This document shows, one piece after another, positions 33,785 through 43,379 of a stretch of DNA of 63,593 nt; within the stretch, counting starts at the first letter, position 1; every line of letters begins with the position of its first letter. The stretch covers positions 1-63,593 of the forward strand of contig JBNRMJ010000030.1 of assembly GCA_050309435.1 (NCBI GenBank), in the 5' to 3' direction. Below the pieces are notes generated by a model. The model worked only from the letters and a program-made list of their open reading frames with translations. It was not told the origin of the DNA and did not search any database. A program made the position numbers and the translations under genes. The stretch is from CAYXVJ01 sp050309435 (GTDB lineage Bacteria; Bacillota; Clostridia; Saccharofermentanales; Fastidiosipilaceae).

Positions 33785-33818
33785 AACCGCTGTCTGTCAC
33801 TTTCGACAGGCAGCGGTT
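33785..33818. terminator. Bidirectional terminator
   Basis: AACCGCTGTCTGTC pairs with GACAGGCAGCGGTT (one wobble, 6-base loop) between convergent genes; flanking A/T stretches serve as tails on both strands. Confidence 0.8.
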
Positions 33819-33864
33819 CTCTCTATTCAGGATTCTTCTCTTGTTTGCGACTGAATGCTTCTGT

Positions 33865-36495
33865 TTACCAGATGGCTTCGTAGATCGCTTTTAATTCGCT
33901 GACCAGCGGGTAACGCGGGTTAGCGTTCGTGCACTGATCTTCGAAGGCATGTCGGGCCAGTTCGTCCAGAGGTGCCAGGTACTCTTCGTGAGTGAGGCCC
34001 AGACCGCAGTCGCGCATGCGGCGGGGCACATTCAGTTTGACCATCATCTCTTCGATCGCCTTAGCCAGAGCTTCGACTTGTTCAGCTACCGTCGATCCGC
34101 CCAGACCCAGGTAACGGGCGATTTGAGCATAGCGCTCGTCGGCGACGAAATGCGTGTACTTCGGCCAGATGGCGAACTTGACGGGCATCGTGGCATTATA
34201 ACGAATGACATGCGGCATTAAGATGGCATTGGCACGACCGTGTGCGATATGGTACTGCGAACCCAGCTTATGAGCCAGCGAATGGTTGATACCGAGGAAG
34301 GCGTTGGTAAATGCCATGCCGGCGATTGCAGAAGCATTGTGCATTTTTTCTCTGGCGAGCTTGTCTCCGGGGTTCGAGTAGCTTCGGGGCAGGTATTCGA
34401 AGACCTGGCTGATCGCCTGCAGAGCCAAACCGTCCGTGTAATCCGAGGCCATCACCGAGACATATGCTTCGATTGCGTGAGTCAGAACATCAAGACCGGT
34501 GTCGGCCACGATCGTCCTGGGCATCGTATCGGTAAACTGCGGGTCGATGATCGCGACATCCGGTGTCAGTTCGTAGTCGGCCAGCGGGTACTTGATGTTG
34601 CCGTTTTCCTTATCCGTGATGACCGAGAAGGATGTGACTTCGGAGCCGGTCCCGCTTGTGGTCGGGATACAGACCATCTGAGCCTTCGAGCCGAGGTTCG
34701 GATAGTGGTAAGTGCGTTTTCTGATATCCATGAACTTCAGACGCAGTTCGTCGAAATTGCTTTCCGGGTGCTCGTAGAAGAGCCACATGCACTTGGCCGC
34801 ATCCATGGCCGAACCTCCGCCCAGAGCGATGATAACATCAGGCTTGAACTGGTTCATGGCAGCAACGCCGCGATGGATTGTCTCAACGGAAGGATCCGGT
34901 TCTACTTCGGAGTATATTTCGGAGTGAACGTAATCCGTGCGCTTGCGCAGGTAATAGAGAATTCGGTTCACGTAACCCAGATCCACCATGGTGGGGTCGG
35001 TCACGATAAAGGCGCGCGAGATATTGGGCATATCCTCCAGATAACGGATCGAACCGCGCTCGAAGTAGATTTTAGGAGGAAGTTTCATCCACTGCATATT
35101 GTTTCTCCTGAAGTAGGTGCGCTTCTTGTTGATCAGGTTGACAGACGAGACGTTGGCCGTGGTCGAGTTATGACCGTAAGATCCGCAGCCCAGCGTCAAT
35201 GACGGGTTGTTGGCGTTATAGATATCACCGATGGCGCCCTGCGAAGATGGAGCATTGGCGATGATACGGCCGACCGGCAGTGCTTTTCCGTAGCGGGTGC
35301 AGAGTTCTTCGTCATCGGAGTGAATGACGGCCGAGTGACCCATACCACCGAGTTCAAGCATCTTGCGGGCAAATTCGATTCCCTGATCCGCATTCTCGGA
35401 ACGGAAGTAAGCCAGGACGGGACTGAGTTTCTCCAGCGAAAGCGGATACTTTTCCGATGGCTCGGGCAGCGCGGCGATCAGGACTTTAGCTCCTTCCGGA
35501 CATTTGATGCCGGCATTCTTCGCGATCCAGGTCGCGGGCTGACCGACAATCGCAGGATTGAGCGCACCTTTCTCCGGATTGATCACATATTTGGTCAGAG
35601 CGGGAATATCTTTATCGGGAACAAAGTAGCATCCCAGTCTCGTCATTTCTGCTTCGAAAGCTTCGGCGATGCTCTTGTCGACGATAACAGCCTGCTCGGA
35701 AGCACAGATCATGCCGTTATCAAAAGTCTTCGAAACAACCAGGTCGTTACAGGCGCGCTTCAGATCAACGTTCTCGTTGATATAGCAGGGCACGTTACCG
35801 GGACCCACGCCCAGAGCGGGTTTACCGGCGGAATAGGCGGATTTGACCATCCCGGCACCACCTGTCGCTAAAATCAAGGATACATCTTGATGGTTCATCA
35901 GTTCGTTGGTCTTGGCCAGCGAGGGCTTTTGAATCCACTGAATGCAGTTCTTCGGCGCACCGGCCTTCAGCGCGGCTTCATAGACCAGGCGTGCGGCCAG
36001 GGCGGAAGATTCCTGAGCAGAGGGATGGAAAGCGAAAATGATGGGATTTCTTGTCTTCATGCAGATAATCGCTTTAAACATCGTCGTGGAGGTGGGGTTG
36101 GTCACCGGCGTGATACCCGCGACGACACCAACGGGCTCGGCCACTTCCACATAACCTTCGAGATCGTTCTTCTCGATAACACCGACGGTTTGATGGCCTT
36201 TAATATCATGATAAATGTACTCGCTGGAGAACATGTTCTTGATAACCTTGTCTTCCAGTACGCCGCGTCCCGTTTCCCTGACGGCTGCTTCGGCCAGATC
36301 GTAGTAGTTATCCATGCCGGCCATTGCCATCGCATGAATAATATTGTCGACGGTCTCCTGATCCAGTTCCAGGAATTCGCGCAGAGCCTTGAGGGCCTTT
36401 TTCGCCATAACATCAACTTCGTTTATCATTTCGTCTTCCGTGTTCAGGTCGACGCGGATCGATTCATCCACCGTAATACTCTTATCTTTTTTCAT
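33865..36495 (-). CDS. adhE: Bifunctional acetaldehyde-CoA/alcohol dehydrogenase
   Basis: An 876-aa fusion that reduces acetyl-CoA to acetaldehyde and then to ethanol, regenerating NAD+ in fermentation. The N-terminal aldehyde dehydrogenase half shows VVAGITPVTNPTST and the catalytic Cys in NGMICASEQ; the C-terminal iron-dependent alcohol dehydrogenase half shows IALGGGSAMDAAK, GLDVLTHAIEAYVS and the metal His cluster in NHSLAHKLGSQYHIAHG. Length is normal. ATG 36495 has GGAGG 7 bases upstream. It is monocistronic, with its own promoter and terminator. Confidence 0.97.
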   Translation of the reverse strand: MKKDKSITVDESIRVDLNTEDEMINEVDVMAKKALKALREFLELDQETVDNIIHAMAMAGMDNYYDLAEAAVRETGRGVLEDKVIKNMFSSEYIYHDIKGHQTVGVIEKNDLEGYVEVAEPVGVVAGITPVTNPTSTTMFKAIICMKTRNPIIFAFHPSAQESSALAARLVYEAALKAGAPKNCIQWIQKPSLAKTNELMNHQDVSLILATGGAGMVKSAYSAGKPALGVGPGNVPCYINENVDLKRACNDLVVSKTFDNGMICASEQAVIVDKSIAEAFEAEMTRLGCYFVPDKDIPALTKYVINPEKGALNPAIVGQPATWIAKNAGIKCPEGAKVLIAALPEPSEKYPLSLEKLSPVLAYFRSENADQGIEFARKMLELGGMGHSAVIHSDDEELCTRYGKALPVGRIIANAPSSQGAIGDIYNANNPSLTLGCGSYGHNSTTANVSSVNLINKKRTYFRRNNMQWMKLPPKIYFERGSIRYLEDMPNISRAFIVTDPTMVDLGYVNRILYYLRKRTDYVHSEIYSEVEPDPSVETIHRGVAAMNQFKPDVIIALGGGSAMDAAKCMWLFYEHPESNFDELRLKFMDIRKRTYHYPNLGSKAQMVCIPTTSGTGSEVTSFSVITDKENGNIKYPLADYELTPDVAIIDPQFTDTMPRTIVADTGLDVLTHAIEAYVSVMASDYTDGLALQAISQVFEYLPRSYSNPGDKLAREKMHNASAIAGMAFTNAFLGINHSLAHKLGSQYHIAHGRANAILMPHVIRYNATMPVKFAIWPKYTHFVADERYAQIARYLGLGGSTVAEQVEALAKAIEEMMVKLNVPRRMRDCGLGLTHEEYLAPLDELARHAFEDQCTNANPRYPLVSELKAIYEAIW

Positions 36496-36533
36496 AAGTG
36501 ATCCTCCCATGATCTTTGCTTTTATCTGATCTA

Positions 36534-36562
36534 ATTTTATCAATTGACCCCGGCAAGAACAA
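36534..36562 (-). promoter_or_regulatory. Candidate adhE promoter
   Basis: On the minus strand TTGTTC and TAAAAT are 17 bases apart, about 39 bases upstream of the adhE start codon. Both hexamers match the vegetative consensus at four or five positions. Confidence 0.5.
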
Positions 36563-36733
36563 GGCGGTAATCGTACAATATTTATCAGTTTATGCGAGAC
36601 GGCTTTGTGTTATTTATCACCGATGTAAGATATGGAAAGGTTCGGATGTACTCTTCGTCTCTGCGAATCCCTCATATAATATATATTGATATTCAGGCTA
36701 ATCGAATTACTTACGCTAAAAAGGAGACCGGTC

Positions 36734-37957
36734 ATGCTTCATAACGGAGAAACGTTCTGGGATAAAATCAATCCAAAAAGCAAAGGATATCCCCCCGCCG
36801 AAGGCCTCCTCTCCTGCGATGTCCTCGTGGCAGGCGGCGGTATGAGCGGTATGCTGACGGCCCGTACTCTGGCGAAAAACGGATCCGACTGCATCGTCAT
36901 CGAGGCCGAGAAAACAGGCGGCGGCAGCTCTCTGGCCAACACCGGTCTCTTCCAATGGGCCAACGACTTGAGGCTGATCGAAGCTATCGACCGGCTGGGT
37001 CCGCAGCGAGGCGAACTGTTTTATCAAGCCTCCTATGAAGGAATCGAGCGTTTGAAATCCATCGCAAGAGAACTATCCGGTCTGAAGCACTTCAGACCAA
37101 CACTATCGATACTCCGCGCCCGAAACAAGAGAGAAGCCGAGCTCCTCGCCGAAGAGTATCAGGCGCTTCGAAGCCGCTCTTATCCCGTCGATTATCTGGA
37201 CGCCGACGAGCTCGAAGCACGTTATGGTATTAAAGGAGCCGCGGCTCTGATCACGAAAGGCGATGTCGCGGCAGATCCCTGCGAGCTGATTTCGGCCTTG
37301 GTCAGGGATGCCAAAGAAAATTACGGTTTACGAATTTTCGAGCAAACCAGTATCAGTCGCGTGATTGAAAGCGATCGCCTGCTGGCCGTCATCGACGAAC
37401 AAACGGCCATCGAATGCGATCACATCGTTTATACGACCGGTTATACAGAGAACCGATTTACCGATAATCTGGGTTCCTATGCGGATTTGGTGCGCTCCTT
37501 TGCTCTGGTGACGAAACCCGTCTCGCCGGATAAGGAGATGCCGACAGACGCCATGATCTGGGATGCCAAAAGACCCTATCTGTATGTCAGGACTTGTCCC
37601 GGCAGGCGGATGCTTATCGGCGGACTCGACGAAGATCAAAAGGAAATTCCTTCCGAAGCACGAATGAAAAAGCGGGCGGAAGAGCTGATCGACGAACTAA
37701 ATAAACTATTTCCCGGATATGACTTCGAAACAGAATTCATCTGGGGTGCCAGATTCGGTGAATCCGGCGACGGTCTGCCCTTTATCGGAAAAATACCGGG
37801 CGAAAAAAACCGGTATTTATTATTGGGTTACGGCGGAAACGGAACCGTTTACTCAAGTATCGGCTCATCCGTTATAATGAACTGTATAGAAGGACGAGAA
37901 GATATTTATGCGTCTCTTTTCGATCCCGGCCGTGTCGTTCAAGAAAAGATCATCTGA
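36734..37957 (+). CDS. FAD-dependent amine/amino acid oxidoreductase (DAO family)
   Basis: A 407-aa flavoenzyme of the D-amino-acid-oxidase/DadA type. The dinucleotide motif VLVAGGGMSGMLTARTLAKNG starts near residue 31 and the C-terminal GYGGNGTVYSSIGSS closes the FAD site. It lacks the C-terminal Rieske domain found in some relatives. It probably oxidises an amino acid or related amine. AAAAGGAG precedes ATG 36734. It is followed by glutathione peroxidase 8 bases later, which could remove peroxide formed by the oxidase. Confidence 0.85.
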   Translation: MLHNGETFWDKINPKSKGYPPAEGLLSCDVLVAGGGMSGMLTARTLAKNGSDCIVIEAEKTGGGSSLANTGLFQWANDLRLIEAIDRLGPQRGELFYQASYEGIERLKSIARELSGLKHFRPTLSILRARNKREAELLAEEYQALRSRSYPVDYLDADELEARYGIKGAAALITKGDVAADPCELISALVRDAKENYGLRIFEQTSISRVIESDRLLAVIDEQTAIECDHIVYTTGYTENRFTDNLGSYADLVRSFALVTKPVSPDKEMPTDAMIWDAKRPYLYVRTCPGRRMLIGGLDEDQKEIPSEARMKKRAEELIDELNKLFPGYDFETEFIWGARFGESGDGLPFIGKIPGEKNRYLLLGYGGNGTVYSSIGSSVIMNCIEGREDIYASLFDPGRVVQEKII

Positions 37958-37965
37958 GGTGTTTT

Positions 37966-38439
37966 ATGAGTTTATATGAAATCGAAGTTCTCAAACAGGA
38001 CAACAGCGTCACCACACTCGAACCCTATAAGGGAAAAGTTCTTCTAATCGTCAACACGGCTACCGCCTGCGGCCTGACGCCGCAGTATAGCGGACTTCAA
38101 AAGCTCTATGATACATATAAGGATCGCGGTTTCGAAATTCTGGACTTCCCCTGCAATCAGTTTGGCAACCAGGCTCCCGGAACCGATGAGGAAATCAATG
38201 AGTTTTGTGATTTAAACTTTCAGACCACCTTTCCCCGTTTCGCGAAGATCGATGTCAACGGCGAAAACAGTTCGGAACTTTACCGCTATCTGAAGAAAGA
38301 AAAGGGCGGTTTTCTGATCGATGCCATCAAGTGGAATTTTACGAAATTTCTGGTCGATCGTAACGGTGAGGTCGTCAAACGCTTCGCGCCAACCGATGAG
38401 CCCGAAACGCTGGCCGCCGAGATCGAGGCTTTACTTTAA
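37966..38439 (+). CDS. Glutathione peroxidase family protein
   Basis: A 157-aa thiol peroxidase. The peroxidatic Cys is in NTATACGLTPQY, the conserved Gln in FPCNQFGNQ (with a second Cys) and Trp-Asn in KWNFTKFLVD, giving the usual tetrad. It carries Cys, not selenocysteine. In bacteria without glutathione such enzymes use thioredoxin. The AGGTG sequence at 37957-37961 overlaps the upstream stop. It reduces hydrogen or lipid peroxides in the cytoplasm. Confidence 0.93.
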   Translation: MSLYEIEVLKQDNSVTTLEPYKGKVLLIVNTATACGLTPQYSGLQKLYDTYKDRGFEILDFPCNQFGNQAPGTDEEINEFCDLNFQTTFPRFAKIDVNGENSSELYRYLKKEKGGFLIDAIKWNFTKFLVDRNGEVVKRFAPTDEPETLAAEIEALL

Positions 38440-38462
38440 ACATCAAGAAAGATCCTGTGCTT

Positions 38463-39242
38463 ATGAACGATAAGATTACGAGAGATGACATCATCTCTCA
38501 TTTGACACGCGAACTGGCCGATATCCCTTTTATTCATGCGCTTTGGCTGGAAGGGGCGGACGCTAACGATATGGTCGATGATTTCTCCGACCTGGATATC
38601 TGGGTCGATGTGGACGATGAAGAACTCGAAGCTTCCTTCGAGATCGTCGAAGCATCACTGTCCCGTCTCGCCGGGCTGGATTTTCGCTTCGTCATCGAAC
38701 ACGAGCATCCCAAGATTCGTCAGCGTTTTTATCACCTGGACGGCAGCTCGCCTTTCTTGATGATAGATTTCTGCTGGCAGCTTCATAGCCGCAAACCGGT
38801 CTACTATTACGAAGGCAGTCGTATCGAATGCGCCAAAGTTCTCTTCGACAAGAGCTCTGTTATCCGTTATCGTAAATTCTGTTTCGAGGAGCATCTTGAT
38901 TCTTACAGGAGCCTGATCGATGAAGCCTCGTTTCGCTTCGACCAGCTGATACGCGTAACGAAGTATATCAGACGGGGTTTGTGGCCCGAAGCTCTGCACC
39001 ACTATAATCATTATGTCATCGAAGGGCTGGTCACCTTGCTTCGCATTATCTACACACCTACACATCCGGATTACGGTCTGATCCATATCTCCGAACACCT
39101 GCCCGCAGAAGAATTGGAACGACTCGATCCGCTTCTTCGCGTGGCGTCATTTTCCGATATAGAGAGCGCATTGGAAGATGCACGGCTTTACTTCGAAGAC
39201 TTACTGCCGAAAGTTCGTCAATTAACGAAGAGGAATCCATGA
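38463..39242 (+). CDS. Nucleotidyltransferase-fold protein (ANT-like)
   Basis: A 259-aa protein with a pol-beta-type nucleotidyltransferase motif: WLEGADANDMVDDFSDLDIWV gives the Gly, Asp and D-x-D metal-binding residues, with a third Asp in FLMIDFCW. The helical C-terminal half is like that of aminoglycoside or lincosamide nucleotidyltransferases. The real acceptor is unknown. ATG 38463 is chosen, but a GTG at 38457 is a possible start with slightly closer spacing to AAGAAAGA. It overlaps the methyltransferase start by four bases. Confidence 0.65.
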   Translation: MNDKITRDDIISHLTRELADIPFIHALWLEGADANDMVDDFSDLDIWVDVDDEELEASFEIVEASLSRLAGLDFRFVIEHEHPKIRQRFYHLDGSSPFLMIDFCWQLHSRKPVYYYEGSRIECAKVLFDKSSVIRYRKFCFEEHLDSYRSLIDEASFRFDQLIRVTKYIRRGLWPEALHHYNHYVIEGLVTLLRIIYTPTHPDYGLIHISEHLPAEELERLDPLLRVASFSDIESALEDARLYFEDLLPKVRQLTKRNP

Positions 39243-39868
39243 GCATAGAAACGATAATTAAAGGAGTCGCTTTATCTTTGGAAAGCGATCCGCGTCTCTT
39301 TTCACCTCAGGCCATCGACAAAGGCACGCTGGCCATGTTATCGAAGACAGAATTTCTGGAAACGGATAAGGTTTTGGATCTGGGCTGCGGTTGCGGCGTG
39401 GTTGGTATTCTGGCTGCCAAAATCCTCTCGCCCGATCAGGTATTGCTCTCGGATATCGATTCTCTGGCCGTCGCCGTCGCCACGCGGAACGCCGAGAGAA
39501 ACGGCATCGACAAACTAAACGTTGTCCAAAGCGATGTTCTCTCGAATATCTCGCAGAAGGATTTCACCTTGATACTGAATAATCCGCCATACCACACGGA
39601 TTTCTCGGTAGCCAGGCGCATCATTGAAGGAAGTTTTCGCCATCTCGTCCTTGGCGGCCGTCTCCTGATGGTGACCAAACGACTGGACTGGTATCGCAAC
39701 AAGCTGCGGAGCATCTTCGGAAACGTACGAGTCGACGAAGTCGACGGTTATTACGTCTTCACTGCTGTCAAGCGCCGGGAAGATATTCCGAGAAAGGAAA
39801 AAGCCGCACCGGGCTTATCGAAGAAGCTGGCCAGAAAAGAAGCCTTAAAGAAAAGAAAGAAGAAATGA
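39239..39868 (+). CDS. Class I SAM-dependent methyltransferase, RsmC-like
   Basis: A 209-aa methyltransferase. The SAM motif VLDLGCGCGVVGILAA is near residue 45, and NNPPYHTDF is the NPPY catalytic motif of N-methyltransferases on exocyclic amino groups, as in RsmC/RlmG. A very basic tail (KKLARKEALKKRKKK) suggests RNA binding. The likely substrate is guanine in rRNA, but this is inference. The ATG overlaps the upstream stop as ATGA, so both are co-translated. Confidence 0.8.
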   Translation: MSIETIIKGVALSLESDPRLFSPQAIDKGTLAMLSKTEFLETDKVLDLGCGCGVVGILAAKILSPDQVLLSDIDSLAVAVATRNAERNGIDKLNVVQSDVLSNISQKDFTLILNNPPYHTDFSVARRIIEGSFRHLVLGGRLLMVTKRLDWYRNKLRSIFGNVRVDEVDGYYVFTAVKRREDIPRKEKAAPGLSKKLARKEALKKRKKK

Positions 39869-39967
39869 AGCGATCCGATCGTGACCTGTGTTCCAAGTTA
39901 AAGATACTTATATGCTAAACTGAATTTACAGTCTGCAAGAATGCAGCGTTAAGGAGGCTTTATCACC

Positions 39968-40795
39968 ATGAGCATCATCACAGAGAAATTCAACTTGAAC
40001 GACGGTAATGCTATTCCCAAGGTCGGTTTCGGCACCTGGCAGATTCCGAACGGGGATGCCGCCTACAATGCCACAGCAACAGCCTTGAAACTCGGTTACA
40101 GACACATCGATTCCGCACGCGGATATCAAAACGAACAGAGCGTTGGACAGGCCATTCTCGATTCCGGCATTCCGCGCGAAGAGATTTTCCTGACTACCAA
40201 ACTTCCGGCTGAGATCAAGACCTATCAGGGAGCACTCGACAGCTTCGAGCTCAGCATGAGCCAGTTCGGCCCCGGTATCGACTATGTGGATCTCTATTTG
40301 ATTCATGCACCCTGGCCCTGGGATCAGTACGGCCAGAGCAACGATCAGGGAAATCTGGATGTCTGGCGCGCGATGTCCGAACTCAAGGCCGCAGGTCGTA
40401 TCCGTTCGATCGGAGTTTCCAACTTCAATGTTTCCGACCTCAAGAATATTCTGGAAAACAGCGATGTAAAACCGGCCGTCAACCAGATTCGCTGGTTCGT
40501 CGGCAATACGCAGAAGGAAGTGACGGAGTTCTGTCAGTCCAACGATATCCTGGTCGAGGCTTACTCTCCTCTGGCCACCGGTCGCATTCTCGAAGACAAG
40601 CAGATCCTCTCTATCGCAAAAAAATACGATCGCACCCTGCCTCAGATCTGCCTGCGTTATTGTCTGCAGAAGGATGTCTTGCCTCTGCCGAAATCCACAC
40701 ATGACGAGTACATCGAACAGAACGCCGATCTGGACTTTGTCATCAGCGACGAAGACATGACATTCCTGGATAGTCTGGACTACACAAACATCTAA
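39968..40795 (+). CDS. Aldo/keto reductase (second of three)
   Basis: A 275-aa (alpha/beta)8-barrel oxidoreductase with tetrad residues in IDSARGYQNEQSV, LTTKLPAE and LIHAPWPW, and the NADP-binding LPKSTHDEYIEQN segment. It starts GNAIPKVGFGTWQIPNG, standard for the family. It would reduce small aldehydes or keto-sugars. TAAGGAGG lies 11 bases before the ATG. It is flanked by its own spacer and a strong terminator, so likely monocistronic. Confidence 0.9.
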   Translation: MSIITEKFNLNDGNAIPKVGFGTWQIPNGDAAYNATATALKLGYRHIDSARGYQNEQSVGQAILDSGIPREEIFLTTKLPAEIKTYQGALDSFELSMSQFGPGIDYVDLYLIHAPWPWDQYGQSNDQGNLDVWRAMSELKAAGRIRSIGVSNFNVSDLKNILENSDVKPAVNQIRWFVGNTQKEVTEFCQSNDILVEAYSPLATGRILEDKQILSIAKKYDRTLPQICLRYCLQKDVLPLPKSTHDEYIEQNADLDFVISDEDMTFLDSLDYTNI

Positions 40796-40843
40796 ATAGA
40801 GCTGCGAATCAAAGCCGCTCCATCAAAACGACTAGAGACGAAT

Positions 40844-40882
40844 AACCGGTCTTGCCTGAAGAGGCAGGACCGGTCATTTTTT
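40844..40882 (+). terminator. Intrinsic terminator after aldo/keto reductase
   Basis: ACCGGTCTTGCC pairs with GGCAGGACCGGT (one G-T pair) followed by CATTTTTT. The stem core is the same as in the terminator at 13512-13548. Confidence 0.88.
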
Positions 40883-43379
40883 AGCTATGGTAGCTAACGA
40901 GGCGTTCTTCGCCGGCGGCCAGGCTTAAAGTGGTTCTTTCGCCCGCATAGTTAAGCGTCCATTCCCTCGCTTCTTTACCCCGGTTAGTAAATCTTGCTTC
41001 CGAGAGCCTGCCTTCGTCAAACGTAAGATCGATCTCAAGAAGATAAGGAGCGCGCAGTCCTCGAATCGATCCGCTTTTCCAGGAAGCCGGTAAAGCAGGC
41101 AAAAGCCAAAGATCTTTGTCGTCTTCCGCTTGTAGAAAGATTTCTGAGACAGCCGCTCCGTTGGCGAAGTTTCCGTCGATCTGGAAAGGCGGATGGGCAT
41201 CGAGCAGATTCGGATAACTGCCTCCGCCGACCACCGAAGCCGCGCCGTGAATATCCACGGGACGAAGCTGTTGCCGGATCATTTTCAGAGCTTGTTCTCC
41301 GTCGCCGAGCCTCGCCCAGAGAGCGGTCTTCCAGCCCAGACTCCAGCCGGTTCCTTCGTCGCCGCGTCTAATCATGCTGCGCCGGACAGCCTCTCTTAAC
41401 TCCGGCGTTTTTCTCGTGATCGTGCGTCCCGGATAAAGGCCGTAAAGATGCGAGACATGGCGGTGCCCGATATCTCCCTCGGGACAGTCGTCGCTCCACT
41501 CCCGGAGCGTGCCTTCCATGCCCGGTACGACAGAACTGATCTTGTAGCCTTCGAGACGATCCCTCTTCTCGCGAAGTTCTGTCAGGAAGTCTTCGTCGCC
41601 TCCGGCCTGCAAACCCGCTTCGAGAGTATCCGTAAAGAGATCGTACAAAATACCCTGAGTCATCGCGGCGCTGCGCGAGATTACGGTACGTATGCCGTCT
41701 TTCATGTACCAGTGTTCGGGTGAAGTGGAAGGTGCGAATACCAGCTTCTTCTCCTTGGTCTCGCATAATTGCGAAAGATAGAAAACAGCCGCTTTTTTCA
41801 AAATCCCATAGTCTTCGCCCAGACGTTCCGGCGCGGCGTAGATGCGGTTTCGACGCAGATGAGTCGCAAGCCAGCCCGAGCCCAGCGGCCAGCCGGCATA
41901 CACCAGCGAACGATCGGAATCGCAACCGACCGGTCTGCTGTGACGCCAGAGATCCGTGTTGTGGTGCGCCACGAAACCGGGTGCTCCATAATAAGTCCGG
42001 GCCGTAGCCTCGCCAGCTTCGGAGAGGTCCGCGATTAAGCGCATCAAGGGTTCGGCACATTCTGCCAGAGCGAGTACTTCGACCGGCCAGTAGTTCATCT
42101 CGGTATTGATGTTGATCGTGTAATTCGATGACCAGGGAGCGCGAATTTCCTTGTTCCAGATACCCTGCAGGTTCAGAGCCTGAGTACCGGGACGGCTGCC
42201 TGCGATCATGAGGTAACGGCTGTAGTTAAAGAGCAGGACATAAAGATCCATATCCTCTTCTTTGCGATTATGCCGGTCAAGGCGTTCGGGCAGATCACGC
42301 AGCCCGGTTTCGCCTGTTTTTAGTTTAAATTCCACCCTGTCATATAAAGCCTTGTAGTCCGCCAGATGACGACTGCGTAAAGCTACGATATCCGTGTCAA
42401 AGTTCTGCCACCAGTTCTCGAGACAAGCGAGCTCGTCTTTTCCCTCTGTGTAGGGATGACGGTTGTAGCCATTGAAGGAGGTCTGGCTGCTCCAGAAGAG
42501 CCGAATATATTGGGCCCCTCTTACTTCTAAGGCTTCGAGCAGTATATTCCGCTCCCTGTAATTGCCTTCGCAGTCCTCCGGCACCAGGGTTTGGCCCGAA
42601 ACTGACACGACTTCGACTCTGCCGTCGGTTTCGATATAAAGATCGCTTGCCAGACGCATGCCGCGAAGTTTGGGATCCCGACGGAAGAAAACGGCATCCG
42701 GAGCCGAACTGTGATAGTGCGGTACGGCTTCGGACGGCGCCTGACCTTTCACTCTGATCCTGGCAAACTTGTCTTCGATCAGCTCCGCTTTCGACTCCAG
42801 CACCCAGGGAGATTGCTGTTCGATCCGCACGCTCATACCCTCCGGCGCATCTGTTTCCATGGTCATGACAGCTGCCTGATCGGGACAGGAGACGAAAATC
42901 GAACGGCTGTAGTGATAGCCCTTTGCCTCGAAGGACATATCGGCGACGGCCCGGCTTAAGTCAAGTGCACGCCGATAGCTCGTAATGTCGGCTTCATCGA
43001 GATTCAAAAAGCTTAAGAGGATATCGCCCTGGGTCAGGTAGCCTTGTGTATAAGGACCGACCAGCTCCTTTTGATAAAGCGCCTCGGCCGCCTGATAATC
43101 GCCGGCCATTGTCAGGCGCTGTACCTCGCGCCAGGACGCCGAACGATCCCGGTCGTCGTTATAACCGTCATAAAAAGGATTATCGCGCCAGCATTCCGGG
43201 TAGCCCGACCAGAGCGTATCGTTGTTCAGGGCCAAACGATCCCGCAGCGGATGGGCGAAATACATGACGCCGTGACGACCGTTTCCCAGGGGAAGAGCTT
43301 CCAGCCAGTCCGTAGCGGGCTTGCGATAAAACAAAACGGATCCCGGAGACAAGTCCCGGTCTATCGTATTCATATTCAT
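40881..43379 (-). CDS. GH95 alpha-L-fucosidase-like glycoside hydrolase
   Basis: An 832-aa protein matching glycoside hydrolase family 95 over its full length. The catalytic region is intact: NININTEMNYWP with the two Asn, HHNTDLW, APSTSPEH with the general-acid Glu, and the conserved HPPFQIDGNFA with Asp. These inverting enzymes remove alpha-1,2-L-fucose or alpha-L-galactose. No signal peptide is seen, so it acts on imported oligosaccharides. ATG 43379 overlaps the RidA stop (ATGA), giving translational coupling. Confidence 0.92.
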   Translation of the reverse strand: MNMNTIDRDLSPGSVLFYRKPATDWLEALPLGNGRHGVMYFAHPLRDRLALNNDTLWSGYPECWRDNPFYDGYNDDRDRSASWREVQRLTMAGDYQAAEALYQKELVGPYTQGYLTQGDILLSFLNLDEADITSYRRALDLSRAVADMSFEAKGYHYSRSIFVSCPDQAAVMTMETDAPEGMSVRIEQQSPWVLESKAELIEDKFARIRVKGQAPSEAVPHYHSSAPDAVFFRRDPKLRGMRLASDLYIETDGRVEVVSVSGQTLVPEDCEGNYRERNILLEALEVRGAQYIRLFWSSQTSFNGYNRHPYTEGKDELACLENWWQNFDTDIVALRSRHLADYKALYDRVEFKLKTGETGLRDLPERLDRHNRKEEDMDLYVLLFNYSRYLMIAGSRPGTQALNLQGIWNKEIRAPWSSNYTININTEMNYWPVEVLALAECAEPLMRLIADLSEAGEATARTYYGAPGFVAHHNTDLWRHSRPVGCDSDRSLVYAGWPLGSGWLATHLRRNRIYAAPERLGEDYGILKKAAVFYLSQLCETKEKKLVFAPSTSPEHWYMKDGIRTVISRSAAMTQGILYDLFTDTLEAGLQAGGDEDFLTELREKRDRLEGYKISSVVPGMEGTLREWSDDCPEGDIGHRHVSHLYGLYPGRTITRKTPELREAVRRSMIRRGDEGTGWSLGWKTALWARLGDGEQALKMIRQQLRPVDIHGAASVVGGGSYPNLLDAHPPFQIDGNFANGAAVSEIFLQAEDDKDLWLLPALPASWKSGSIRGLRAPYLLEIDLTFDEGRLSEARFTNRGKEAREWTLNYAGERTTLSLAAGEERLVSYHS

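Noticed and set aside
34240..35202. A 320-codon open frame on the plus strand opposite adhE
   Set aside because: It lies wholly antisense to a full-length, motif-complete adhE, has no ribosome binding site, and reads as low-similarity sequence. Treated as a shadow of biased codon use.
36605..36620. TTGTG-N8-CAC as a Rex operator upstream of adhE
   Set aside because: adhE is a classic Rex target, but only one half matches well and the site is more than 40 bases upstream of the predicted -35 box. Too weak to list.
41368..42060. A 230-codon open frame inside the GH95 gene on the same strand
   Set aside because: It overlaps the GH95 catalytic region in another frame; the GH95 frame carries every family motif.
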